Origin: Gammaproteobacteria bacterium
GTDB lineage: Bacteria; Pseudomonadota; Gammaproteobacteria; Steroidobacterales; SZUA-146
Direction: 5' to 3'
Length of the DNA: 11,816 bases
Assembly: GCA_013002925.1 (NCBI GenBank)
Contig: JABDLQ010000455.1
Coordinates: forward strand, 1-11,816
Every line of letters starts with the position of its first letter. The stretch's first letter is position 1. The notes beneath the pieces were generated by a model. The model worked only from the letters and a program-made list of their open reading frames with translations, was not told where the DNA came from and did not search any database. Below, piece after piece: positions 1 through 7,693 of the stretch. The translations under genes were made by a program, and so were the position numbers.

Positions 1-1
1 G

Positions 2-55
2 AGTGCGGGCCTGTTCGCCAAGGGCGGCGACAGCGGAACATTCATCAAGCAATAA
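2..55 (+). CDS. 3' end of an unrecognised upstream gene (partial)
   Basis: An open frame enters from the left edge and stops at TAA 53-55. It encodes 17 residues, SAGLFAKGGDSGTFIKQ. Most codons end in G or C, as in the genes that follow, which favours this frame over the other two plus frames. In related gammaproteobacteria the position before the M23 gene and secA is often taken by lpxC or a DUF721/DciA gene. The tail does not match the C-termini of those families that I know, so I give no function. A minus-strand frame starting with ATG at 45 is also open to the edge, so the strand is not certain. Confidence 0.35.
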   Translation, partial: SAGLFAKGGDSGTFIKQ

Positions 56-126
56 TGATTTGATAGATTTAGGGTTTTTAGTTGACACAATTCACCTTAA
101 CACGGTCGGTGCGATAGCGATAAACG

Positions 127-1059
127 ATGAATATAATTCTCTTCACACGCCGGCGTAACGGCACTTCTTCACAATACGACCTGAGCCAGCCGCGGCTGTT
201 TGCCGGGTTATTGACGGGCACCATGGCGGTTGCTGCTGCGGTATTTTTATCGGGGTTTTTGTACGCCGTCAACAAACACGAGGTGGATCCGAACCAACAG
301 GTGCTGGAGCTGGAAGCAGCGCTTGCCGCGCAGGAACGTGAGCTGATTGCGACGCGGGAAGAGGCGCGTGAGAATATCGAAGCTCTTGCGGTGCGCATTG
401 GTCAGATGCAGGCCCATGTTATTCGCGTTGATGCCCTGGGGCATCGATTAACCAAAATGGCCGATCTCGAAGACGGTGAATTCAATTTTACGGCGCCTCC
501 GCCGCGCGGTGGTCCGGAACTTGAACTCGCCCGAAGCGAAGTGAACGCTCAGGATTTCCTCAATGGTCTTGACGACCTCGAATTGCTGATCCAGGATCGC
601 GATAAACAACTGGGCGTACTGGAAAGCCTGCTGCTGACCAAGAATCTGGAAGAGGAAATTCATCCTGCTGGTCGACCAATCAGTTCGGGCTGGATCAGTT
701 CCTTTTACGGTACGCGCAGAGACCCGTTCACCGGACGTCGTGCGCGTCATGAAGGAGTGGACTTTGCCGGTCGCGCCGGCACTGAAATCGTCGCCGTGGG
801 AGCAGGAGTGGTCAGCTGGTCAGCTGACCGGTATGGCTATGGCAACATGGTTGAAATCAATCATGGCAACGGCTATCGGACTCGATACGCCCACAATCAG
901 GCGAACCTGGTGAGCGTCGGCGATAAAATCGAAAAGGGACAGACTGTGGCTCTCATGGGGTCCACCGGGCGTGCCACGGGCCCCAACCTGCATTTCGAAG
1001 TACTGTATAATGGCCGCACTGTTGATCCGGTCAAATACATCAACTCCCAGACCCAATAA
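127..1059 (+). CDS. Membrane-anchored M23-family peptidase (LytM/peptidase_M23 domain)
   Basis: 310 aa. A short basic N-terminus precedes one membrane segment (about residues 28-48), so the rest should lie in the periplasm. Residues 55-175 are rich in Glu, Leu and Gln and look like coiled coil. The C-terminal M23 domain spans about 185-305. M23 enzymes cut peptide cross-links in peptidoglycan with zinc held by H-x3-D and the last His of HxH. Here H208 and D212 (RHEGVD), H256 (YAH) and H289 are present. The first His of HxH is Asn 287 (GPNLHFEV); that position is a catalytic His in LytM-type enzymes, so activity may be reduced or absent. ATG 127 is the likely start: a TAA lies in frame at 121-123 and the next Met is inside the membrane segment. 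The ribosome binding site is weak. A peptidase of this kind is a common neighbour of secA in this clade. It could instead be a regulatory, catalytically dead LytM factor. Confidence 0.9.
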   Translation: MNIILFTRRRNGTSSQYDLSQPRLFAGLLTGTMAVAAAVFLSGFLYAVNKHEVDPNQQVLELEAALAAQERELIATREEARENIEALAVRIGQMQAHVIRVDALGHRLTKMADLEDGEFNFTAPPPRGGPELELARSEVNAQDFLNGLDDLELLIQDRDKQLGVLESLLLTKNLEEEIHPAGRPISSGWISSFYGTRRDPFTGRRARHEGVDFAGRAGTEIVAVGAGVVSWSADRYGYGNMVEINHGNGYRTRYAHNQANLVSVGDKIEKGQTVALMGSTGRATGPNLHFEVLYNGRTVDPVKYINSQTQ

Positions 1060-1163
1060 GATTTCTGCCCCCCGGGCTGCGCGTCACCTGCCGGCAGAAC
1101 TGGCACGAGACACCGTGTCCGGACTGGTCCTGTTCCGGGCGCCGTGAGCCTGCCAGCGGGATT

Positions 1164-1274
1164 GTGCACACGCTGAGAGTGGTATTGCGGCCCAGACAAT
1201 TTGCAACGAAACCGCCAGTGATGAAAAATCATGGCGCTAACCTATCAAGGATATTGGCGTGGCCAGTTTTCTAA
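1164..1274 (+). CDS. Possible short leader frame overlapping the secA start
   Basis: A frame starting with GTG at 1164, or with ATG at 1221, runs to TAA 1272-1274 and so overlaps the first 16 bases of secA in another frame. From GTG it has 36 residues, is basic, and ends in ILAWPVF; from ATG it has 17 residues. Neither start has a good Shine-Dalgarno sequence. E. coli controls secA through the upstream SecM peptide, but this frame has no signal peptide and no SecM arrest motif (FxxxxWIxxxxGIRAGP). Translational coupling to secA is possible on geometry alone. It may be a chance frame. Confidence 0.2.
   Translation: MHTLRVVLRPRQFATKPPVMKNHGANLSRILAWPVF
1247..1261 (+). promoter_or_regulatory. 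secA ribosome binding site with GTG start
   Basis: AAGGA at 1247-1251 lies 7 bases before GTG 1259-1261. This fixes the start of secA at a GTG and gives the usual SecA N-terminus (MASFLTKIFG). No ATG in this frame is better placed. Confidence 0.75.
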
Positions 1275-3955
1275 CCAAAATATTTGGTAGCCGTAATCAA
1301 CGTACGCTAAAAGCGTACGGAAAACATGTGGCTGCTACCAATGCGCTCGAAGAATCATTCAGCGCGAAATCCGATGAAGAACTGCGTGCTTTGACGCTGG
1401 AGCTCAAGCAGCGCATCGCGGACGGGGCAACGCTTGAGTCTGTAATTCCACAAGCGTTTGCGGCTGTGCGCGAAGCGTCGAAGCGTACGCTCGGGATGCG
1501 TCCGTTCGATGTGCAGCTCATCGGTGGGGTAACCCTGAACAATCATCAGATTGCGGAAATGCGCACGGGTGAAGGCAAGACACTAGTCGCGACACTACCG
1601 GCATACCTCAATGCACTGACCGGCATGGGCGTTCACCTGGTTACTGTCAATGAATACCTGGCAAAACGTGACGCCGCGTGGATGGCGCCAATCTATGAAT
1701 TCCTGGGAATGTCCGTCGGGGTGATTTATTCGAATCAGCCCACCGCTGAAAAACGAGCGGCTTATGAGGCCGATATTACGTACGGTACCAACAACGAATT
1801 CGGCTTTGATTATTTGCGTGACAATCTTGCTCATCGCACGGATGACAAAGTTCAGCGTGAACTTAACTTTGCCGTTGTCGATGAAGTTGACTCGATCCTG
1901 ATCGATGAAGCGCGTACCCCATTGATCATTTCCGGCCCCTCTGAAGACAGCCCGGAAATGTATGGCAAGATCAATCGCATCATTCCGGCATTGAAGCCAC
2001 AGCTGGAAGAAGACGGTAGCGGCGATTTTACGATCGATGAAAAAGGCAAGATGGCCATGCTCACCGAAGAGGGCCAGATAAAAGCGGAGCAATTGTTGTC
2101 GAGCGCGGGACTGTTGGCACCGGGCGAAAGCCTTTACAGTGCCGCAAATATCAGCTTGATGCATTACCTGACGGCGGGTTTGCGAGCACACGCCATCTAC
2201 AAAAAAGACGTGGAGTACATTGTCAAGGATGGCGAAATAGTTATTGTAGATGAGTTTACCGGACGCACGATGCCGGGGCGTCGCTGGTCGGACGGTCTGC
2301 ACCAGGCGATTGAAGCCAAAGAAGGCGTGCCGATAAAACAGGAAAGCCAGACTTACGCATCGATCACGTTTCAAAATTATTTTCGTCTGTACAACAAACT
2401 GTCCGGGATGACCGGCACGGCGGATACCGAAGCATTTGAGTTCCAGCAAATTTATGCGCTCGATGTGGTGGTGATCCCGACGCACAGGCCGATGATGCGC
2501 GATGATATGCCGGATCTTGTCTACCTTACCCAGAAAGACAAGTTTGCGGCCATCATCGAAGACATCGAGGAATGTATTAAAAAAGATCAGCCGGTACTGG
2601 TGGGTACGACGTCGATCGAAACATCCGAGTACCTGGCCAAGCTGCTGGCAAAGAAAAAAATAAAACATGAAGTACTCAATGCCAAACAGCATTCCCGCGA
2701 GGCGGAGATTGTCGCCAACGCCGGACGCCCGGGTGCGGTGACCATTGCCACCAACATGGCCGGCCGCGGTACGGATATCGTGCTGGGTGGGCGTAAGGAT
2801 TTTGAAAACGAAGAGCTGGACGAAGACAAAAAAGCAGCGCTGGAAGCTGCGTGGAAAAAATTACACGAGCAAGTGCTCGAATCTGGCGGGCTGCATATTA
2901 TCGGTACCGAGCGGCATGAATCACGCCGTATCGACAATCAGCTACGGGGCCGATCCGGTCGCCAGGGGGATCCAGGCTCCTCACGATTCTTTTTGTCGAT
3001 GGAAGACAATCTGATGCGCATATTCGGCGATCCGGAGCGCAACAAAGCCATGCTCTCGCGTGTGGGTATGCGCGAAGGTGAAGCCATCGAAAGCAAGTTA
3101 CTCACCCGGCAAATCGAAAAAGCGCAGCGCAAAGTTGAAGCGCACAACTTCGATGCGCGTAAGAATTTGCTGGAATACGATGACGTTGCCAACGAGCAAC
3201 GGGTGGTTGTGTACGAGCAGCGCAACGGCATCATGAGCGAAGATGACATGTCTGAGGCAGTCATCGGCATTCGCGCCGAAGTTATTGAGGAGTTGGTGGA
3301 AGAATATCTTCCGGCTCAGGGTACCGATGCTCAGTGGCAACCCGCCGATCTTGAAAACGTGCTGCAGCAGGAATTCGGTGCTGCGTTTGAAATCGAGAAA
3401 TGGCTTGCCGAGGATGCCCAGTTAAAACCGTCAGCTGTCGCGGAGCGGATCATCGCGCAACTCGACGAAAACTATGAGAAGAAAGTCGAGAAAATCGGCG
3501 CGCAGACGATGCGTGAATTTGAAAAAGCCATCATGCTGCAACAGCTGGACATGCAATGGAAAGATCACCTGGCGGGAATGGATCATTTGCGACAGGGCAT
3601 ACATTTGCGCGGTTACGCTCAGAAAAACCCCAAACAGGAATACAAGCGCGAGGCATTTGCGATGTTTGGCGAAATGCTGGATCGCTTTAAGCGCGATACA
3701 ACCAGTATTCTTTGTCGGGTTCAGATCCAGGGTGAAGACGATGTTGACGCCGTAGAGTCGCAGCGGCGTGCCTCGACCGACAAAGTCCAGTATCAGCACG
3801 CAAGTGCCGGCGGTGTTGCCGGCGAAAGTGCACCGCCACCGCCGCCAGGCAGTCAGGAGCCGTTCGTGCGCGAAGGGCGCAAAGTGGGACGCAATGAGCC
3901 GTGCCCGTGTGGTTCCGGCAAAAAATACAAACAGTGTCATGGACGTCTGAGCTGA
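1259..3955 (+). CDS. secA: Preprotein translocase ATPase SecA
   Basis: 898 aa, close to the 901 aa of E. coli SecA. SecA is the motor that pushes unfolded preproteins through SecYEG by ATP hydrolysis, at the inner face of the cytoplasmic membrane. Nucleotide-binding domain 1 holds Walker A MRTGEGKT (101-108) and Walker B VVDEVD (206-211). The preprotein cross-linking domain follows (roughly 225-375). Nucleotide-binding domain 2 holds GRGTDI (502-507), GTERHES (549-555) and QLRGRSGRQGDPG (about 561-573). The helical scaffold and wing regions come next, then a Pro-rich linker. A C-terminal zinc motif with C882, C884, C893 and H894 normally binds SecB and phospholipid. All key motifs are intact. 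The 199-bp gap before it holds no convincing promoter that I can see, but contains the overlapping short frame described separately. The Nudix gene begins 7 bp after its stop and is probably cotranscribed. Confidence 0.99.
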   Translation: MASFLTKIFGSRNQRTLKAYGKHVAATNALEESFSAKSDEELRALTLELKQRIADGATLESVIPQAFAAVREASKRTLGMRPFDVQLIGGVTLNNHQIAEMRTGEGKTLVATLPAYLNALTGMGVHLVTVNEYLAKRDAAWMAPIYEFLGMSVGVIYSNQPTAEKRAAYEADITYGTNNEFGFDYLRDNLAHRTDDKVQRELNFAVVDEVDSILIDEARTPLIISGPSEDSPEMYGKINRIIPALKPQLEEDGSGDFTIDEKGKMAMLTEEGQIKAEQLLSSAGLLAPGESLYSAANISLMHYLTAGLRAHAIYKKDVEYIVKDGEIVIVDEFTGRTMPGRRWSDGLHQAIEAKEGVPIKQESQTYASITFQNYFRLYNKLSGMTGTADTEAFEFQQIYALDVVVIPTHRPMMRDDMPDLVYLTQKDKFAAIIEDIEECIKKDQPVLVGTTSIETSEYLAKLLAKKKIKHEVLNAKQHSREAEIVANAGRPGAVTIATNMAGRGTDIVLGGRKDFENEELDEDKKAALEAAWKKLHEQVLESGGLHIIGTERHESRRIDNQLRGRSGRQGDPGSSRFFLSMEDNLMRIFGDPERNKAMLSRVGMREGEAIESKLLTRQIEKAQRKVEAHNFDARKNLLEYDDVANEQRVVVYEQRNGIMSEDDMSEAVIGIRAEVIEELVEEYLPAQGTDAQWQPADLENVLQQEFGAAFEIEKWLAEDAQLKPSAVAERIIAQLDENYEKKVEKIGAQTMREFEKAIMLQQLDMQWKDHLAGMDHLRQGIHLRGYAQKNPKQEYKREAFAMFGEMLDRFKRDTTSILCRVQIQGEDDVDAVESQRRASTDKVQYQHASAGGVAGESAPPPPPGSQEPFVREGRKVGRNEPCPCGSGKKYKQCHGRLS

Positions 3956-3962
3956 CAGACGG

Positions 3963-4931
3963 GTGGGGTCTCCGGTCCACGTGGTTGCCGCAGTATTACG
4001 CAGCGCCGAAGGACATGTATTGATTCAGGAACGTCCGCCGGGCAAGGATATGTCCGGTTACTGGGAGTTTCCCGGGGGCAAAGTACAGCCCGGCGAAGCC
4101 GCATGGGACGCGCTGGCCAGGGAACTGCATGAAGAACTGGGCGTCACGGCGCGGGCCGGTCAACCCCTGATCACATTGCACCACACCTATGAAGAACGCA
4201 GCGTGCGTCTTGAGATGTGGGACGTGGAGCATTGGCGCGGAGTCGCGCATCCTCGCGAAAATCAGACCTTGAGCTGGTGCGCAGTCGCTGATCTTGATGC
4301 CGTCAGGCTGTTGCCCGCCGATGGGCCCGTCATCACCGCGCTGCGGTTGCCACACGTTCATCTTGTCACTCCGGATCTTTGCGGTTCAGCTGCGGATTTT
4401 CTGAAGACTCTGACGGCGACGGTGGCTGCACATCGGTTGAGTATGGTGACGTTGCGGCAGACCGTATGTTCCGACACGCAATACTACGGGCTCGCCCGTG
4501 CTGTGGTACAGGCATTGGCCCCCCTTGGCTGCGACGTACTGTTACATGGTAATCCCGCGGAACGTGTGACGTGGGTGGAGGAGATCGGTGCCGGCGGTTT
4601 TCACCTGTGCGCGTCTGACCCGGTCGATACAGCGTCTTTGGAACGCAACGGGCACTGGCTGGCCATGAGCTGCCACACTCTTGAGCAGTTGCATCGGGCT
4701 GCCGATGCGCACGTTGATTTTGGCCTGTTAGGCCCTCTGGTAAGCACCGTCAGTCACTCGGGTGTACAGCCGCTGGGCTGGGAGCAATTCAATGACCTGG
4801 TCAGCGAAATGAACTTTCCCGTTTATGCGCAAGGCGGTCTGCGGCCGTGTGATGGTGACAGGAGTCGGGCAGCGGGTGCCCAGGGAATTTCAGCACTGCG
4901 TGGTCTGTGGGGTACGGTACCGGAAGGATGA
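3963..4931 (+). CDS. Nudix hydrolase (MutT-type) fused to a ThiE-like domain
   Basis: 322 aa in two domains. The Nudix domain (about 4-130) has a complete Nudix box, G39-x5-E45-x7-REL-x-EELGV (residues 39-61), and the MutT-like stretch GYWEFPGG (32-39). It should hydrolyse oxidised dGTP such as 8-oxo-dGTP to the monophosphate and so prevent mutations. The C-terminal part (about 132-318) resembles thiamine-phosphate synthase (ThiE/TenI fold): LRQT (164-167), GFHL (212-215), SCHT (236-239), GPLVSTVSHSG (257-267) and a closing GAQGISALRGLWG (305-317). Several residues used by true ThiE are changed, so TMP synthesis is doubtful. Such fusions are known in non-enteric gammaproteobacteria, where the gene also follows secA. 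An in-frame TGA at 3948-3950 limits the start to GTG 3963 or GTG 3981; the first keeps the whole first strand. Its ribosome binding site is weak, so coupling to secA is likely. The symbol mutT fits only the first half. Confidence 0.9.
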   Translation: MGSPVHVVAAVLRSAEGHVLIQERPPGKDMSGYWEFPGGKVQPGEAAWDALARELHEELGVTARAGQPLITLHHTYEERSVRLEMWDVEHWRGVAHPRENQTLSWCAVADLDAVRLLPADGPVITALRLPHVHLVTPDLCGSAADFLKTLTATVAAHRLSMVTLRQTVCSDTQYYGLARAVVQALAPLGCDVLLHGNPAERVTWVEEIGAGGFHLCASDPVDTASLERNGHWLAMSCHTLEQLHRAADAHVDFGLLGPLVSTVSHSGVQPLGWEQFNDLVSEMNFPVYAQGGLRPCDGDRSRAAGAQGISALRGLWGTVPEG

Positions 4932-4982
4932 GGTGACAGGTTTTTGTACGGTATCGCTGCAAAGAACCCCATCCGACAAGCG

Positions 4983-5204
4983 TCAGTTGATGATATCCGG
5001 TCCCGGTGATGCGGCGTCTTCCGTATCAGCCTGGCCGTCCTCGGCGAGCTTACCCCCGACGATCCGGCGTTCCTCATTAAACCACTCACCGAGATCGATT
5101 AATTGACAGCGCTCGCTGCAGAACGGTCGATGTGGGTTATTGACGCTGTAGCTTGCCGTTGCATTACAGATCGGACAAGTAACCGTAGTTGCTTTGTTGC
5201 GCAT
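4983..5204 (-). CDS. yacG: DNA gyrase inhibitor / zinc-binding protein YacG
   Basis: 73 aa with the family's zinc site: C10-x2-C13 and C29-x3-C33, in VTCPIC and RPFCSERCQLIDLGEW. RPFCSxRCQLIDLGEW is the family signature. E. coli YacG binds the C-terminal region of GyrB and stops gyrase from binding DNA. The Cys-free tail is acidic. The ATG start lies 3 bp after the zapD stop, and no strong Shine-Dalgarno precedes it, so it probably depends on translation of zapD. It is the last gene of the minus-strand block and meets the Nudix gene tail to tail with 51 bp between. I see no clear terminator in that gap. Confidence 0.95.
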   Translation of the reverse strand: MRNKATTVTCPICNATASYSVNNPHRPFCSERCQLIDLGEWFNEERRIVGGKLAEDGQADTEDAASPGPDIIN

Positions 5205-5207
5205 GGC

Positions 5208-6011
5208 TTAACCGCAACAAGTTAACTGGAAACTCACATCTTCAGTTGTCTGTGCGGGACGATCATCGACATTCTGAAAATGATAAAAGCGGACCGTGAA
5301 ACGATGCGCACTGCCGCTGATTTCCGGATACAATTCCGTATGCGGCGGCAATGTCACGCGAATCATCTGACAGCTCACACCCCGGCTGAGAACATGTTGA
5401 TACATGCCGGCATGAGCGATTTCTTCTGTCGGCGGATTGGTTTCGCGTAACAACCACAACACCCGATCGACGCCTTCTTTGAGTGGCGTCAGCGCTTTCA
5501 TCCAGGTGCTCACATCACGACTGCGGACATCAAAAGGCAAACCCAGCCAGTGTTTGTAATCCGGTAAATCAAATTCACAGGTACCACCCGGGATCACACT
5601 CCGGTGTTTGATTGCATTTAAAAAGATGCTCTCTCGTAGCGTGGACGACGCACCGATGTTGGCGGAATCCAGTGCTGTCCGGAGTTGGTCCAGATCACCG
5701 AGCAGGGCATCCAGACGCGATGTATCCACACCTGGTTGAGCAGCAAACCGACGAAAGTTTGTGCTTAACCTCTCGATTTCCTTAGTGATTTCCTGGCGGA
5801 TATCGCCCCGGCCCAAAATCGCGAGGATTTCAAGCAGACTCGCCACAGTCGCGCGGCCACTCCATGGAGATGCACCTTCTGCATGATGGGCAGCCTGTTG
5901 GAACAGAAAGTTCAGTCGCAAAAATGTGCGCAATCGTTCATTCAGTGGTTGTTCATAAGTGACGCTTTCGTGTTCTGCAATAGCATCCTGAATTTCAACC
6001 GTTGAGCGCAT
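5208..6011 (-). CDS. zapD: Cell division protein ZapD (FtsZ-bundling)
   Basis: 267 aa from ATG 6011. ZapD (formerly YacF, DUF1342) is cytoplasmic, binds the C-terminal tail of FtsZ and bundles FtsZ filaments in the division ring. The family hallmark YEQPLNERLRTFLRL is at 19-33, and the C-terminal half with WMKALTPL and FTVRFYHF fits the family's beta domain. Usual length is about 250, so this protein has some 16 extra residues before the conserved start. The frame is open further up, to a TTG at 6092 that would give 294 aa. I prefer ATG 6011 because it is the first ATG and is closer to family length, and because a possible -10 box (6067-6072) would place transcription start inside the longer version. 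No clear ribosome binding site is visible for either start. It lies between coaE (103 bp upstream) and yacG (3 bp downstream). Confidence 0.93.
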   Translation of the reverse strand: MRSTVEIQDAIAEHESVTYEQPLNERLRTFLRLNFLFQQAAHHAEGASPWSGRATVASLLEILAILGRGDIRQEITKEIERLSTNFRRFAAQPGVDTSRLDALLGDLDQLRTALDSANIGASSTLRESIFLNAIKHRSVIPGGTCEFDLPDYKHWLGLPFDVRSRDVSTWMKALTPLKEGVDRVLWLLRETNPPTEEIAHAGMYQHVLSRGVSCQMIRVTLPPHTELYPEISGSAHRFTVRFYHFQNVDDRPAQTTEDVSFQLTCCG

Positions 6012-6066
6012 AAATTTATTGCGTACCGCTACAAAGGGCACGTGATGTGAGTTGTTGACTGTGTAA

Positions 6067-6072
6067 AGTATA
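6067..6072 (-). promoter_or_regulatory. Possible -10 box upstream of zapD
   Basis: On the minus strand the sequence reads TATACT, five of six matches to the sigma-70 -10 consensus, about 55 bases before ATG 6011, in the gap after coaE. The -35 region at 17 bases spacing (TAGTTG) is poor. It could let zapD–yacG be expressed apart from the pil genes. Confidence 0.3.
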
Positions 6073-6114
6073 CGGTAAAAATTGAGTCGCAACTAATTTT
6101 GCATGTCAGTGGCG

Positions 6115-6732
6115 TTACCGGTTGGTGGACGATTTCTCAAAAGCGTTGCGTAAATATCGTTGATGTAACTGGTATACCTGCTGCGAGAGGGCTGCAAGTG
6201 AATGATTGTTATCAATCACATCATCAGCAACGGCCAGGCGCTCTTTGCGGGAACTCTGGGTGTGCAAAATGCGCTGCGCTTCTTCCCGGGTGCCACCGTC
6301 GCGAGCGATGAGGCGCTGTAATTGCACCTCCGGGGCGCAGTCAACTACCAGCACCCGATCGAGGTGATGTTGCCACCCGGTTTCAATCAGCAGCGGGATA
6401 TCGAGTATGTGGTAAGGCCCCGCCGCCGCTGCGCTGCGTTGAAGCATCGTTTCGCGGATTTTCGGGTGCAGAATGCCGGTCACCGTGTCTTTGATGGCAG
6501 GGTCCGAAAACATCATTTTTCTTAATAACTTACGGTCCAGCTGGCCGTCTGCTTTCAACAGATCTGTGCCCAGGGCGGCGATCAATTCTTCCAGCCCGGG
6601 AGAACCTGGTAATACCACCTCACGAGCGATCAGATCTGCATCGATCACCGTGATCCCGAGTTCGCAAAAGAGATTTGCTACCGTGCTCTTGCCGCTTGCG
6701 ATACCGCCGGTTAATCCGATCCTGAGCGCCAT
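6115..6732 (-). CDS. coaE: Dephospho-CoA kinase CoaE
   Basis: 205 aa, normal length. CoaE uses ATP to phosphorylate the 3'-hydroxyl of the ribose of dephospho-CoA, the last step of coenzyme A synthesis, in the cytosol. The P-loop GGIASGKST is at 9-17 and DAD at 31-33. ILHP (87-90), DIPLLIE (111-117) and ADDVIDN (169-175) are family motifs of the CoA-binding and lid regions. ATG 6732 puts the P-loop at the usual distance from the N-terminus. It starts 28 bp after pilD, in the same direction, as in many gammaproteobacteria where coaE follows pilD. No promoter of its own is evident, so expression from the pil transcript is likely. Confidence 0.97.
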   Translation of the reverse strand: MALRIGLTGGIASGKSTVANLFCELGITVIDADLIAREVVLPGSPGLEELIAALGTDLLKADGQLDRKLLRKMMFSDPAIKDTVTGILHPKIRETMLQRSAAAAGPYHILDIPLLIETGWQHHLDRVLVVDCAPEVQLQRLIARDGGTREEAQRILHTQSSRKERLAVADDVIDNNHSLAALSQQVYQLHQRYLRNAFEKSSTNR

Positions 6733-6760
6733 AAGCGTGTGCCTGTTGTGGTCTGCATGC

Positions 6761-7645
6761 TTAGTCTAATCCGGAAATGCGCAGATACGCAGCCATCAAC
6801 GGCTGCCCCCAAAGTAAGGCGACCCAGCCGGCAGCCGCCAGATACGGGCCAAACGGAATGGGCACTTCGCGGCCGTGCCGTTTAAACACAATAAGGGATA
6901 ATCCCACCAGCGCACCGACCAGGGCCGACAATAGAATAATCAGCGGCAAAAATTTCCAGCCGAGCCAGGCGCCCAGCAGCGCCAAAAGCTTGAAATCGCC
7001 AAACCCCATGCCTTCTTTGCCCGTGGCAAGTCGAAACGCCTGGTAAACCGTCCACAGACTCATGTAGCCGAACACTGCACCCAAAATAGCTGATTTCGGA
7101 TCGATGAACAGTGCCTGTCCTGTGACGGCAGGATGGAACAGGGACAGAATCATGCCCAGCCACAGAATCGGCAAAGTGATGCTGTCCGGTAATAGCTGGG
7201 TGTCAAAATCGATGCCGCTGAGTGCGATAAGCGCCCAGGTCAGAATCATCGCGCACAGTGCTTCGGTACCAAATCCAAAGCGCCAGGCGACCAGAGCGGT
7301 GGCGATACCGGTAAACAACTCTACGAGGGGGTAACGAATGGAGATTGGTGTGGCGCATGATGCGCATTTGCCCCGCAAAAACAGGAAGCTGATGACCGGA
7401 ATGTTTTCAAGTGCCGTAATTTTATGCCCGCATTTGGGGCAGGCCGAACGTGGTACGACCAGGTTGTAAGACGGTGACTCGGGTATGTCCTTGCCGTTTA
7501 ACTCCGCACATTGCGCATGCCAGTCACGTTCCATCATTTTGGGCAGGCGGTGGATTACGACGTTCAAAAAGCTACCGATCAGCAGGCCGACAACAGCCGC
7601 CAGGGCGATAAACAGAACCGGACTTTGCTGGAGCAATTCAACCAT
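6761..7645 (-). CDS. pilD: Type IV prepilin peptidase / N-methyltransferase PilD
   Basis: 294 aa inner-membrane enzyme. It cuts the leader of type IV prepilins (and of type II secretion pseudopilins) after Gly and methylates the new N-terminal Phe. The methylase part has the zinc-binding C69-x2-C72 and C94-x2-C97, 21 residues apart, in the N-terminal cytoplasmic loop. The aspartyl protease residues are D148 (IDFDTQLLPD) and D217 (GFGDFK). About eight hydrophobic segments are visible, the first at 10-30 with the GSFLNVVIHRLP motif. It begins 48 bp after pilC and precedes coaE. Its substrates here would be the two pilins upstream. Both activities look intact. Confidence 0.97.
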   Translation of the reverse strand: MVELLQQSPVLFIALAAVVGLLIGSFLNVVIHRLPKMMERDWHAQCAELNGKDIPESPSYNLVVPRSACPKCGHKITALENIPVISFLFLRGKCASCATPISIRYPLVELFTGIATALVAWRFGFGTEALCAMILTWALIALSGIDFDTQLLPDSITLPILWLGMILSLFHPAVTGQALFIDPKSAILGAVFGYMSLWTVYQAFRLATGKEGMGFGDFKLLALLGAWLGWKFLPLIILLSALVGALVGLSLIVFKRHGREVPIPFGPYLAAAGWVALLWGQPLMAAYLRISGLD

Positions 7646-7693
7646 GATGGTGCGCTATTGCGGAAGGTCTTTGCGTTGTCAACGTGAGGTCTG

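Noticed and set aside
82..116. TTGACA at 82-87 as the -35 box of a promoter for the M23 gene
   Set aside because: No -10-like hexamer occurs at 16-18 bases spacing (the bases there are GTCGGT); the next AT-rich hexamers are too far away.
1060..1258. A SecM homologue before secA
   Set aside because: No frame in the gap has a signal peptide or the SecM arrest motif; only the short overlapping frame remains, reported with low confidence.
1595..2692. A 365-codon open frame on the minus strand within secA
   Set aside because: It lies wholly opposite secA, whose protein is intact and conserved; long antisense frames are common opposite coding sequence, and its translation resembles no known family.
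4912..4956. GTACGGTACCG and GTACGGTATCG, near-repeats around the end of the Nudix gene, as a bidirectional terminator
   Set aside because: Possible pairing leaves a long loop and no T-run follows on either strand; most likely chance.
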